Assembly (NCBI GenBank): GCA_025929895.1
Contig: JAICPI010000019.1
Location: forward strand, 1-43,887
Direction of reading: 5' to 3'
DNA from: Thermoleophilia bacterium
Lineage (GTDB): Bacteria > Actinomycetota > Thermoleophilia > Gaiellales > Gaiellaceae
DNA length: 43,887 nucleotides
Below the pieces are notes generated by a model. The model ran no database searches. It was not told where the DNA came from and saw only the letters and a list, made by a program, of their open reading frames with translations. Both the position numbers and the translations under genes were made by a program. Positions 8,650 to 17,444 of this stretch are shown in pieces (position 1 is the first letter of the stretch; each line of letters begins with the position of its first letter).

Positions 8650-11132
8650 CGGTCCTCGACGTCGACGAGCCGGCGGCTCTGCTCGGGGTCGCGCAGGAGC
8701 TCCCAGACGCGGTTGTACGGGTTCGAGCTGTCCGAGACGATCGGTCGCCCCGAGGCGCGGAGCGCGTCCTGGAGCGCCGACGCGACCGCGCTCAGCCCCG
8801 CGCCGCCGCCCTCGCCCATCCCCTTCGCGCCGAGCGGCGTGAACGGGGACGCCGACTCGACGTACGCCGTCTTCAGCGCGGGCATGTCGAGGGCGTGTGG
8901 GACGTGGTAGTCGTAGAAGTTGGGCGTCAGCAGGTTGCCGTCCTCGTCGTAGAGGAACGTCTCGTGCGTCGCGGCGCCGATCGCCTGCGCGGTCGCGCCC
9001 TGCACCTGGCCCTCGACGATCTGCGGGTTGATCCGGATGCCGCAGTCGTCCACGGCGCCGTAGTCGACGATCTCGTAGACGCCCGTCTCGGGGTCGACCT
9101 CCACGACACAGGCGTGGATCTGCGTCGCGTAGGTGAGCGTCAGGTTGCCGTACTTGCGCTCCTTGTCGGGCATCTGGTGCGGGGGGACGTACACGTAGCG
9201 GCAATTCAGGGTCACGTCCCGGAGCTCGAGCGGCAGGACGGCGTTGTTCGCGTTGACGATCGCGCCGCAGGCCATGAACGGCAGCGCCGCCTCGTGGTTG
9301 TCCTTCCGCCTGACGAAGCCTCCGGCCAGCTCGACCTCGTCCGTCGACTCGGCTCCGAGGATCGCGGCGCCGATCTTCCTGATCTGGTCGGCGAGCATGT
9401 CGGTCGCGCCCTTGACCGCGCCGAGGCCGGTGACGGCGAACTGGCTGGCGTAGGTGCCAGAGAAGCCTGCGTGGGAGTTCCAGTAGCTGTCGTGGCCGGC
9501 CCGGACGTTCACGTCGTCGGGCGAGACCTGGAGGATGTCTGCGACGACCTGCGCTGCCGTCGTCTCGTGGCTCTGGCCCTGCGGGGTCGTTCCGAGCGTC
9601 ACGACGATCTCCCCGAAGATGTCGAGCTTCACCGTCGCGACCTCGTTGTTCCCGGAGAACTGGAGCTCGGGGTTCACGAGCGTCGACTGCCCGAAGTTGT
9701 TCGTTCCGGAGTCGAGCGTCGATCCGATGCCGACGCCGAGCAGCTTGCCGCGCGATTCCGCGTCGCGGCGCCGAGCCTCGATCGAGTCGTGGTCGATCAG
9801 CTTCAGCGCTTCGTCGAGGCAGCGCGCATAGTCGCCGGAGTCGTAGACGCATCCGTTCGGCGTCTCGTAGGGCATCTCGTCGGCGCGGATGTAGTTCCGC
9901 TTCCGGATCTCGACGGGGTCGAGCTCGAGCTCCTGCGCGACGATGTCGATGATCCGCTCGGTGAACCAGAGGTGCTGCATCCGCGAGTAGCCACGGTTCG
10001 GGCCGCACGGCGACTTGTTCGTGCAGACCTGGGTGAAGTCGACGCGGACGTGGCGCCAGCGGTAGCACCCCGGCGTGACCTGGGCCCAGATGATGCAGCC
10101 GAGCGGCTCGTAGCGCGTGTACGCGCCACAGTCGTCGATCATCCGCGACTTGAAGCCGAGGAGCGTGCCGTCAGCCTTGACGGGCACTTCGACGTCCAGG
10201 AACACGCGCTCGTTGCCGTGCGAGTTCGCGGTGTGCTGATCCGTACGCCACTCCGTCCAGTTGACCGCGCGGTTCAGCTTCCGCGCGAGCAAGCACATGG
10301 CGACGAGCTGGACGTGCGTGCAGATCTTGTTGCCGAAACCGCCGCCGATGTCCTGCGAGACGAGGCGGAGCTTGTCCATCCCGACCTTCAGGGCCGGCGC
10401 CATCATGATGATCGCGAAGCCGGGGAACTGGTTGTTCGAGTGGATCGTCCACTGGCCCGTACCGCGGTTGTACTCGACGACCGCGCCGCTCGTCTCCAGC
10501 GGCGTCGACGAGAAGCGGTGGAAGTGCAGACGCTTGATGCGGACGACCTTGTCGGCCTCGGCGAGCGCGGCGTCGTAGTCGCCGTAGTCGAAGTTCCCCT
10601 GCCAGATCGTGTTGTTGGGCACCTCGTCGTGGAGCTGCGGCCGGCCGGAGTCGGCGGCCGTCTCCGGGTCGAGCACCACCTCGAGCGGCTCGTAGTCGAC
10701 CTCGACGAGCTCGGCGGCGTCGCGCGCCAGCTCCCGCGTCGCGGCGGCGACCGCGACGACCGGCTCGCCGACGTGGCGGACGCGGCCGACGGCGAGCGCG
10801 TAGTCCTTGAGGTCCCCCGCGGGTGGCGGCGCGATCTGGAAGAACGGTTCGGTCTCCGCGGCGACCTCCTCGCCGATCAGCGTGCCGTAGACGCCGTCGA
10901 GCTCGAGCGCCCGCGAGACGTCGATTCCCGCGATCGCCGCATGGGCGTAGGGAGATCGGACGAAGTGGACGTACGCCATCCCGTGTCGCTTGACGTCGTC
11001 GACGAAGACGCCCTGTCCCTCGACGAGCCTCCGATCCTCCTTCCGCGCCACGTTCTGGCCGATGAAGCCGGGGGCGAGCTCCTGCTCGTCGACCGTGACG
11101 GGCTGCGCAGGTGTGACGGCCGTCTCGGTCAT
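8646..11132 (-). CDS. Molybdopterin-binding large subunit of a CO dehydrogenase/xanthine dehydrogenase-family hydroxylase
   Basis: 828-residue Mo-cofactor subunit. Cofactor-binding segments include [23 protein letters not shown] and the catalytic-Glu loop [12 protein letters not shown] near the C-terminus. The active-site loop reads CGPNRGYSR, which differs from AYRCSFR of form I CO dehydrogenase, AYRGAGR of form II and RGFG of xanthine dehydrogenases, so CO is an unlikely substrate. The ATG at 11132 overlaps the 2Fe-2S subunit stop (ATGA); the open frame extends further upstream but family homology begins here. No CoxD/E/F or XdhC maturation gene is in the window. Likely reaction: hydroxylation of an N-heterocycle or aldehyde, substrate unknown. 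Confidence 0.9.
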   Translation of the reverse strand: MTETAVTPAQPVTVDEQELAPGFIGQNVARKEDRRLVEGQGVFVDDVKRHGMAYVHFVRSPYAHAAIAGIDVSRALELDGVYGTLIGEEVAAETEPFFQIAPPPAGDLKDYALAVGRVRHVGEPVVAVAAATRELARDAAELVEVDYEPLEVVLDPETAADSGRPQLHDEVPNNTIWQGNFDYGDYDAALAEADKVVRIKRLHFHRFSSTPLETSGAVVEYNRGTGQWTIHSNNQFPGFAIIMMAPALKVGMDKLRLVSQDIGGGFGNKICTHVQLVAMCLLARKLNRAVNWTEWRTDQHTANSHGNERVFLDVEVPVKADGTLLGFKSRMIDDCGAYTRYEPLGCIIWAQVTPGCYRWRHVRVDFTQVCTNKSPCGPNRGYSRMQHLWFTERIIDIVAQELELDPVEIRKRNYIRADEMPYETPNGCVYDSGDYARCLDEALKLIDHDSIEARRRDAESRGKLLGVGIGSTLDSGTNNFGQSTLVNPELQFSGNNEVATVKLDIFGEIVVTLGTTPQGQSHETTAAQVVADILQVSPDDVNVRAGHDSYWNSHAGFSGTYASQFAVTGLGAVKGATDMLADQIRKIGAAILGAESTDEVELAGGFVRRKDNHEAALPFMACGAIVNANNAVLPLELRDVTLNCRYVYVPPHQMPDKERKYGNLTLTYATQIHACVVEVDPETGVYEIVDYGAVDDCGIRINPQIVEGQVQGATAQAIGAATHETFLYDEDGNLLTPNFYDYHVPHALDMPALKTAYVESASPFTPLGAKGMGEGGGAGLSAVASALQDALRASGRPIVSDSSNPYNRVWELLRDPEQSRRLVDVEDR

Positions 11133-11617
11133 CCACTCACCTCCCCGCGCGCGGTGGCCGCGATTGCCTCGACGATGTTGACGTAACCGGTGCAGCGGCA
11201 GATGTTTCCCTGGATCGCGCGGCGGATCTCGCCCTCGGTCGGCTCGGGATTGTTGTCGAGCAGGTGCTTCGCGCTCATCAGCATGCCGGGCGTGCAGTAG
11301 CCGCACTGGAGCGCATGGAAGGAGCTGAACGCCTGTTGCAGCGGATGCAGCTCCCCGTTCCCAGCGAGGCCTTCGACGGTCTCCACGCTTGCACCGTCGG
11401 CCTGGACGGCGAGCATCATGCAGCTCTTGACGGCCACGCCGTCGACGATCACCGTGCAGGCGCCGCAGTTGCCGGTGTCGCAACCCACGTGCGTCCCGGT
11501 GAGGTCGAGATCGTCGCGCAAGAAGTGCACGAGCAGACGGCGCGCCTCGACGTCGCGCTCGTGGATCTCCCCGTTGACGTCGACGGAGATCCTCGTTCCG
11601 CGGACCGGCTCCGTCAC
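11129..11617 (-). CDS. 2Fe-2S small subunit of the CO dehydrogenase-like hydroxylase
   Basis: 162-residue electron-transfer subunit with both expected clusters. The plant-type N-terminal cluster uses C46, C51, C54 and C66 (CDTGNCGAC and the downstream Cys), and the helical C-terminal cluster uses C105, C108, C140 and C142 (CGYCTPG, CRCTGY). Length is normal for CoxS. The GTG at 11617 overlaps the FAD-subunit stop (GTGA). It passes electrons from the Mo subunit to the FAD subunit of the heterotrimer. Confidence 0.93.
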   Translation of the reverse strand: MTEPVRGTRISVDVNGEIHERDVEARRLLVHFLRDDLDLTGTHVGCDTGNCGACTVIVDGVAVKSCMMLAVQADGASVETVEGLAGNGELHPLQQAFSSFHALQCGYCTPGMLMSAKHLLDNNPEPTEGEIRRAIQGNICRCTGYVNIVEAIAATARGEVSG

Positions 11618-12420
11618 GTCGACGCCTCCGCGACCGCGCGCACGGCCACCACCTCGGCGAGATGCAGCCGATACTCCGCGGACGCGTGAACGTCCGAAGG
11701 CGGATCGAGCTTCGCGCCGCGGACGGCGCTGCGTACGGCGTCTTCGTCGGACGCCGAGGCAAGGAGCACAGGGACCGCGGCGACGCAACCCAGGGCGATC
11801 GCCGCTTGGCCGTCGTGAACGCTCGCGGCGGCGTTCACGATGCAGGTGCCGTCCTTGCCGATCGTCACGGATGCGAAGCCGTCGCGCCTGTCGTGGGTGG
11901 CGGGAAGCGTGATCTTCGTGAGCAGCTCCCCGGGCGCGACTGCGGTCGTGTACACGCCGAGGAAGAAATCGACGGCGGGGACCGCTCGCTCGCCGTCGGC
12001 TCCCAAGATCGTCATCGTCGCGCCCAGGGCCGACATCAGCGGCGGCAAGTGGTTCGTCGGGTCGTTCGAGCAGATGTTGCCACCGACGGTGCCGCGGTTG
12101 CGAACCTGGAGGTCCGCGATCTGGGACGCGACCTGGGCGATGATCGGCCGCGTCTCCGCGACCTCCGAGGAGCGTGTGACTTCGGTGAGGGTCGCCATCG
12201 CGCCGAGCTCGAGACCGCCGTCGGACGTCCGGGAGATCGCGCGGAGCTCGGCGAGACCGTTGAGGTCGACGAGCACGTCGGGCGCCGCGGCACGCGCCTT
12301 CATCACGTTCGTCAGCGTCTGGCCGCCCGCGAGCGCCCTCGCGCCGTCGTGGGCGCCGAGGAGCCGGACCGCCTCGGCCACCGAGGACGGACGGGCGTAC
12401 TCGACGGGCGCGAGGAGCAT
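11614..12420 (-). CDS. FAD-binding medium subunit of the CO dehydrogenase-like hydroxylase
   Basis: 268 residues, slightly short for CoxM. FAD-binding motifs are ALAGGQTL (about 29-36) and [20 protein letters not shown], and the C-terminal CO_deh_flav_C region is present. First gene of the seven-gene minus-strand operon. The ATG at 12420 sits 7 bases after a good -10 element, so the mRNA may be leaderless. Together with the next two genes it forms a medium-small-large enzyme in the gene order common for this family. Confidence 0.92.
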   Translation of the reverse strand: MLLAPVEYARPSSVAEAVRLLGAHDGARALAGGQTLTNVMKARAAAPDVLVDLNGLAELRAISRTSDGGLELGAMATLTEVTRSSEVAETRPIIAQVASQIADLQVRNRGTVGGNICSNDPTNHLPPLMSALGATMTILGADGERAVPAVDFFLGVYTTAVAPGELLTKITLPATHDRRDGFASVTIGKDGTCIVNAAASVHDGQAAIALGCVAAVPVLLASASDEDAVRSAVRGAKLDPPSDVHASAEYRLHLAEVVAVRAVAEAST

Positions 12421-12457
12421 CCGAGTGATTCAACTCATCGCTCGACGACGTTGTCAA
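12421..12457 (-). promoter_or_regulatory. Predicted sigma-70-type promoter of the Mo-hydroxylase operon (leaderless)
   Basis: Reading the minus strand: TTGACA at 12457-12452, an 18-base spacer, then TTGAAT at 12433-12428, and 7 bases to the ATG at 12420. The -35 is a perfect consensus and the -10 matches four of six positions. Transcription would begin at or within a base or two of the ATG. The elements sit in the 47-bp gap after the upstream regulator gene's stop (12468). Confidence 0.6.
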
Positions 12458-12467
12458 GCCGACACCG

Positions 12468-15026
12468 TCAGGGCGTCGGCTCCTCGGAGCCCGGCGCGTC
12501 GTGGGCGGGGTCTCCGACCCGGCCCCTCGCTGGGCTCGAGGATGCCGTCACCGTGCACTCGAGGGCAAGTGCGACGGCGGCTTCGGGTGTGAGGGCCCGG
12601 CCGGCCCTCGCGGCTCGTTCGTACGCCTCGTCGTCGAGCTCCGACCGAACGCGCTCGCGGGCCGCGTCGAGCATGCGAACGACCCACGGCGGCGGCGGAT
12701 CCTGATCGGCGAACTGCGCATCGACGAACGCCAGCAAGCGCGCGGCCTCGGGGGCTTTGCCGATGAACGTCAGCGCATGGGCGACTCGTCCCAGGTTGAC
12801 GGTGATCGCCGCGAGGTCGGCGAGCTCGCCGAAGATCTGCGTGTTCGTGTGCAGCAGCGCCAGCGCTTCGTCATGCCGCCCCTCGTCGACCGCGACCATC
12901 GAGAGCGCTCCCAGCGTGACCGCCTCGAGCTGGCGGTTCCCGAGCGTGCGTGCGCGATCGATGTTCTTCTCGTGCAGCTCGCGCGCCACGTCGAGCTCCT
13001 CCAGCTCGTGATGAACGAACGCGAGCGTGCGCGTGGCCCAGAGCGCCGAGTGCACGTCGCCCGCCTCGTCGAAGCGGTCGATCGCCTCGGCGATCAGCGG
13101 CGGCGCAGCGGCCGGCCGGCCGCTCTCCACGAGCGCGTAGCCGAGCTGCCAGGCGGCCTCGGCGATCAACCAGCCGTCTTCCGTCCGGCGGGCGAGCGAG
13201 AGCGCTTGCTCGGCGAGCTCCACGCCGGCTGAAAAGTCGCCCGACTGCACCGCGAAGTGCGAGGCGGCGGCCACGATGTTCGCCCGAGCCACGGGTTCGA
13301 CGGACGCCACCCGGCGCACGCGCTCAGCCATTCTCCGGCCTTCCAGGACGAGCCCGCGGTCTCCCCAGTACCGCCACGACGCGGCGACGAGCCTCGCGAG
13401 CTCGGGGTCGGCGCCGGCCTCGGCGAAGGTGGCGAAGGCCGCCCGGAGGTTGTCGCGCTCGAGGTCGAAGCGCGGTAACCAGATGCCCTCGCTGCCGGGC
13501 ATCTCGGTGCGCAGACGCGGAGCCGCCTCTTCGGTCAGGCGGAGGAAGAACTCCGCGTGAGCGCGGCGGATCGCCTCGCCCTCACCGCTCTCCGCCAGGC
13601 GTTCCAGGGCGTACTCGCGGATCGTCTCGAGCATCCAGAAGCGATCTTTCGTCTGCCGCACGAGACTCTTGTCGACGACCGAGGCGAGCACGTCGAGGTC
13701 GGCATCGCACACCCGCTCGCACGCGTCGAACGATGCGCCGCCCGCGAAGACCGAGAGGCGGCGAAACAGGATCTGCTCTTCGGGTGAGAGCAGCTCGTGG
13801 CTCCACTCGATCGTCGCGCGAAGCGTCTGCTGCCGCTCCGGCGCATCGCGCGCGCCGCTCGTCAGGACCGGCAGGCGCCGCTCCAGCCGTTCGAGCAGGG
13901 CGGGCGGCGAGAGGATCTTCACGCGTGCCGCCGCCAGCTCGATCGCCAGCGGAAGGTTGTCCAGTCGCGAGCAGATCTCAACGACCTCGCCGTTCGCGAC
14001 GAAGTCGCGACGAGCTGCGCGCGCACGCATCTCGAACAGCGCGACCGCTTCGTTCGCACGCAGCGGGTCGACCGCGTACTCCCATTCGCCGTCGAGCCGC
14101 AGCGGCTCGCGACTCGTGACGCAGGCGATCAGGCGCGGACATCGCTCGAGCAGCGCACCGACCTCGGGCGCCGCCGCGATCACGTGCTCGAAGTTGTCGA
14201 ACAGGAGGAGCATGCGCTTGTCGCCGATGAGCTCCGCGAGGTCGCCGGACCCTCCGAGCGACGTCCTCGCCGTCTCCAGCACGACCGTGGGATCGCGCAC
14301 CGGCGCCAGCGGAACCCACCAGATGCCGCCGGGGAACGCGTCGCCCGCCGCCGCCACGCCCTGCAGCGCGAGCCGCGTCTTCCCGCTCCCGCCCGGCCCT
14401 GTGAGCGTGACGAGTCGAACGTCGGCGCGGGCGACGAGCGCGGAGATCTCGGCGACCTCCCGGTCGCGGCCGAGGAAGGGCGTTGCCGGAACGGGGAGAT
14501 TGGTCTGGTGGAGGCTCTTCAGCGGTGGGAAGTCGCCGTCACCGAGCTGGAAGATCCGTTCGGGTGCCGACAGATCCTTCAGGCGGTGCTCGCCCAGGTC
14601 GCGCAGCTCGCCGGCATCGACGAGTGCCGCCGTCGCTGCCGAGACGACGATCTGATCGCCGTGCCCGCTCGCGGCGACGCGCGCCGCCTTGTGCACGTCG
14701 CCGCCGACGTATCCCTCGTCCGTCAAACGCGGCGTTCCCGTGTGCACGCCGATGCGCACGCGGATCGGCCCCGCCTGCAACGCCTCCCGCGCCGCCACTG
14801 CCGCTCGGAGCGCGCCGGGGGCGGTCGGGAACGCAAAGAAGAAGGCGTCGCCCTGCGTGTCGACCTCCACGCCGTCTTCCGCGCCGAAGGCCTGGCGGAT
14901 GATCCGGCGGTGCTCGGCGAGCGCCTCGGCGTACGTCGCCTCGCCCCGTTCGTGCAGGAGCTTCGTCGAGCCCTCGATGTCCGTGAAGACGAACGTGACC
15001 GTGCCGGCCGGAAGGTCGGTGCGCAC
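12468..15026 (-). CDS. Class III cyclase-domain / NTPase / helical-repeat regulator (paralog 1)
   Basis: 852 residues. N-terminal class III nucleotide cyclase homology domain (about 8-170; [26 protein letters not shown]). Then an AfsR/NB-ARC-like NTPase (Walker [11 protein letters not shown], about 213-222; Walker [31 protein letters not shown]), and a C-terminal TPR-like helical region. The two metal-binding Asp residues are visible. The adenine-specifying Lys position reads VDTQGD and the transition-state Asn position reads VHKAARV, so cyclase activity is uncertain. The GTG start at 15026 gives RTDLPAGTV, matching the paralog at 17445. A regulatory role is inferred; its target could be the operon immediately downstream. 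Confidence 0.85.
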   Translation of the reverse strand: MRTDLPAGTVTFVFTDIEGSTKLLHERGEATYAEALAEHRRIIRQAFGAEDGVEVDTQGDAFFFAFPTAPGALRAAVAAREALQAGPIRVRIGVHTGTPRLTDEGYVGGDVHKAARVAASGHGDQIVVSAATAALVDAGELRDLGEHRLKDLSAPERIFQLGDGDFPPLKSLHQTNLPVPATPFLGRDREVAEISALVARADVRLVTLTGPGGSGKTRLALQGVAAAGDAFPGGIWWVPLAPVRDPTVVLETARTSLGGSGDLAELIGDKRMLLLFDNFEHVIAAAPEVGALLERCPRLIACVTSREPLRLDGEWEYAVDPLRANEAVALFEMRARAARRDFVANGEVVEICSRLDNLPLAIELAAARVKILSPPALLERLERRLPVLTSGARDAPERQQTLRATIEWSHELLSPEEQILFRRLSVFAGGASFDACERVCDADLDVLASVVDKSLVRQTKDRFWMLETIREYALERLAESGEGEAIRRAHAEFFLRLTEEAAPRLRTEMPGSEGIWLPRFDLERDNLRAAFATFAEAGADPELARLVAASWRYWGDRGLVLEGRRMAERVRRVASVEPVARANIVAAASHFAVQSGDFSAGVELAEQALSLARRTEDGWLIAEAAWQLGYALVESGRPAAAPPLIAEAIDRFDEAGDVHSALWATRTLAFVHHELEELDVARELHEKNIDRARTLGNRQLEAVTLGALSMVAVDEGRHDEALALLHTNTQIFGELADLAAITVNLGRVAHALTFIGKAPEAARLLAFVDAQFADQDPPPPWVVRMLDAARERVRSELDDEAYERAARAGRALTPEAAVALALECTVTASSSPARGRVGDPAHDAPGSEEPTP

Positions 15027-15074
15027 GCGGCCATGATCGCAACACGCCCGCCCCTCCCGAGTGAGTGTGTCCCG

Positions 15075-15863
15075 CTACCGGACGGCGGTCGACTTGTGCA
15101 CGACCCAGCCGAGACGCGCGCCGGGCCGATCGGGAAGCCCGCGCAGGTCCTCGAGCCCCTCGCGCAGCTCCGCCTCGTCGACGCCGGGCAGTTGGACGAG
15201 AGCGTCGAGCGCGCTCTCGATCACGTTCGCGGCGTAGCGCGCCTCGCGAGCGGCATCGGCTCCCTGCCACCAGAACGGCCGCTCGCCTTCCTGCACGGCG
15301 CGGAAGCCGGCGTCGCGCAGCCAGCCCGGGAGCCGTGTGCCGGCATCGCTCCAGCCCGACGCCGCCATCCCTCGAACCATCGCTGTCACCAGCGCTTCGA
15401 AGGCAGCCGTCGACGGCTCGGCGCGGCACGTCGAGTAGTCGACCTCGATCGCCGTGATCGCGCCGTCCGGCACGAGCACGCGCCGCGCTTCGCGGAGTGC
15501 CGACCGCGGGTCGGCGAGGTGCTCGAGGAACCACATCATCCAGACGTGGTCGAACGACTCCTTCTCGAACGGCAGCGCGAGCGCGTCCGCCTCGAGCAGC
15601 GTCGCCTCGACGCCGGCTCGCTCGAGGTGCTGCCGCGCGAACTCGAGCTGCGCCGGTTCGACGTCGACGCCGAACAGCTCCACGCCGGGGAACTCCTGAC
15701 CGAGGACCGCCAGCACCGCGCCGACGCCACAGCCGATCTCGAGCAGGCGCGTTCCCGGCTCGAGCTCCGTGCCGTCGAGGATCAGCCGCTGACGCCAGTG
15801 CTCGGCCTGCTCCACGAGCCGCTCCTGCTCGGGCGTCCCGTATCCGTGAACGTAGCCGGTCAC
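15075..15863 (-). CDS. Class I SAM-dependent methyltransferase
   Basis: 262 residues. Motif I is RLLEIGCGVGAVLAVLG, followed by an acidic residue ending strand 2 (LFGVDVEP), motif II/III region LLEADALALPFEKESFDHVWMMWFLEHL and the post-motif VLVPDGAITAIEVDY. This is the UbiE/Methyltransf_11-like arrangement used on small molecules. The GTG at 15863 gives TGYVHGYGTPEQERL. It precedes the cyclase/NTPase gene by 48 bases and diverges from the exporter gene at 15923. The substrate is not recognisable. Confidence 0.85.
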   Translation of the reverse strand: MTGYVHGYGTPEQERLVEQAEHWRQRLILDGTELEPGTRLLEIGCGVGAVLAVLGQEFPGVELFGVDVEPAQLEFARQHLERAGVEATLLEADALALPFEKESFDHVWMMWFLEHLADPRSALREARRVLVPDGAITAIEVDYSTCRAEPSTAAFEALVTAMVRGMAASGWSDAGTRLPGWLRDAGFRAVQEGERPFWWQGADAAREARYAANVIESALDALVQLPGVDEAELREGLEDLRGLPDRPGARLGWVVHKSTAVR

Positions 15864-15910
15864 ATCGTCAGGTTACGCAGACGCGCCGCAAACGAGCCCT
15901 CGACCGCAGG

Positions 15911-15916
15911 TAGCGT
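15911..15916 (+). promoter_or_regulatory. Candidate -10 element for the DHA2 exporter gene
   Basis: TAGCGT lies six bases before the GTG at 15923, the spacing of a leaderless transcript. A clear -35 partner was not found, so this rests on position and the TAnnnT pattern. Confidence 0.35.
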
Positions 15917-15922
15917 AGGCTC

Positions 15923-17392
15923 GTGAGCGTTCGCGCGGGAAGCGGCTCGGCGAACCCTTGGGTCGTCCTCGTTCTGGTCTGCATCGCGCAGTTCATGGTC
16001 ATTCTCGACGCGACGATCGTGAACGTCGCGCTGCCGTCGATTCAGACCGACCTGGAGATGTCGAACGCGAACCTCCAGTGGGTCGTCAACGCCTACGCGC
16101 TGCTCTTCGGCGGGTTCCTGCTGCTCGGCGGGCGGGCGGGCGACCTGATCGGGCGGAAGCTGGTCTTCCTGGTCGGCGTCGTCGTCTTCACGGTCGCGTC
16201 ACTCCTCTGCGGGCTCGCGCAGGGGGAGCTCTGGCTCATCGTCGCCCGCGGCGTGCAGGGTCTCGGGGCCGCGCTGATCGCACCGGCCGCGCTCTCGATC
16301 TTGACGACGACCTTCAAGGAGGGCGCCGACCGCACGAAGGCGATGGGGGTCTGGGCTGCGATCGCGGTCGGCGGCGGCGCCGTCGGACTGGTTCTCGGCG
16401 GCGTTCTCACCCAGACGCTGTCGTGGCCTTGGATCTTCTTCGTCAACGTCCCGGTCGGCATCGCGGCGTTCGTGCTCTCGCTCCGACTCGTCCCGGAGTC
16501 CAAGGACGAGCACATGCACCGCAGCTACGACGTCGCCGGCGCGGTCACCGTGACCGGCGGGCTGCTCACCCTCGTCTACGCGATCGTCCGCTCGAGCGAG
16601 GCCGGCTGGGGATCGCTCGAGGTGATCGGCACGCTCGCGGCCTCCGCGCTGCTGCTCGTCGGCTTCGTCCTGGTCGAGCGCCGCTCCGTCGAACCGCTGG
16701 TACGCCTCTCGATCTTCGCCGTCCGGACCGTCCGGGGCGCGAACGCGGTCATGTTCGTCGTCGCCTGCGGCCTCTTCGCGATGTTCTTCTTCAACACGCT
16801 CTACCTGCAGAGCGTGCTCGACTATTCCCCGCTTCGTGCCGGGCTCGCGTTCCTGCCGTTCACGGCCGGGATCATCATCGGCGCGGGCGTCTCGCAGAAG
16901 CTGATTCCCGCGCTCGGCGCGCGCGAGGTGCCGGTCATCGGCATCGCACTCGCGGCCGCCGGGCTGCTCCTCTTCCTCCGTCTGACGCCGGACGGGACGT
17001 ATCTGGTCGATCTCCTGCCCGGGATCATGCTGACGTCGATCGGGATGGGCCTGACCTTCGTGCCCGTGACGCTGATCGCGACGAGCGGGATCCCGGACGA
17101 CGACGCCGGGCTCGCCTCGGGCTTGTTCAACACCTCGCAGCAGATCGGCGGCGCGCTCGGCCTCGCGATCCTCTCGACGATCGCGACGAGCAGGACGACC
17201 GGGGTGATCGAGGGCCTGGGCCGCCGCCCTACCGAGGCGGACACGGCCGGCGCGCTCGTCGACGGCTTCCACCTGGCCTGGCTCGGCAGCGCCCTCTTCC
17301 TCCTGGGCGGCGCGGTGCTGCTCCTGGCGCTCCTGCGTCGCCGCGACGTCGTGGCGGCAAGCCAGGGCGAGGCCGCCCCCGTGGTCGCGTGA
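15923..17392 (+). CDS. DHA2-family MFS drug:proton antiporter (EmrB/QacA type)
   Basis: 489-residue polytopic membrane protein with about 14 hydrophobic segments, the DHA2 topology. TM1 carries FMVILDATIVNVALPSI (motif D1), the first cytoplasmic loop has GGRAGDLIGRK (motif A), and WIFFVNVPVG (motif C region) follows at about residue 170. The terminal helix is followed by a short Arg-containing tail. Expected role is proton-driven efflux of hydrophobic compounds. It is divergent from the methyltransferase gene with 59 bases between starts. Confidence 0.92.
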   Translation: MSVRAGSGSANPWVVLVLVCIAQFMVILDATIVNVALPSIQTDLEMSNANLQWVVNAYALLFGGFLLLGGRAGDLIGRKLVFLVGVVVFTVASLLCGLAQGELWLIVARGVQGLGAALIAPAALSILTTTFKEGADRTKAMGVWAAIAVGGGAVGLVLGGVLTQTLSWPWIFFVNVPVGIAAFVLSLRLVPESKDEHMHRSYDVAGAVTVTGGLLTLVYAIVRSSEAGWGSLEVIGTLAASALLLVGFVLVERRSVEPLVRLSIFAVRTVRGANAVMFVVACGLFAMFFFNTLYLQSVLDYSPLRAGLAFLPFTAGIIIGAGVSQKLIPALGAREVPVIGIALAAAGLLLFLRLTPDGTYLVDLLPGIMLTSIGMGLTFVPVTLIATSGIPDDDAGLASGLFNTSQQIGGALGLAILSTIATSRTTGVIEGLGRRPTEADTAGALVDGFHLAWLGSALFLLGGAVLLLALLRRRDVVAASQGEAAPVVA

Positions 17393-17430
17393 GGAACGAT
17401 GCGCGCTTGGTAGTGGCGGCGTCTCCGTCG

Positions 17431-17436
17431 TAGGCT
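17431..17436 (+). promoter_or_regulatory. Candidate -10 element (TAGGCT) before the second cyclase/NTPase gene
   Basis: TAGGCT ends eight bases before the TTG at 17445. The same hexamer stands before the start codon at 27720. No confident -35 was identified. Confidence 0.3.
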
Positions 17437-17444
17437 CGGCGGGC

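Noticed and set aside
8481-11186. 901-codon plus-strand open frame over the CO-dehydrogenase-like large subunit
   Set aside because: Composition is that of a GC-frame shadow, with no domain motif; the minus strand has the full molybdenum-subunit signature set.
8646-12420. Aerobic CO dehydrogenase for CO oxidation
   Set aside because: Subunit order and cofactors match the family, but the active-site loop lacks the AYRCSFR of true CO dehydrogenases and no CoxD/E/F genes are present.
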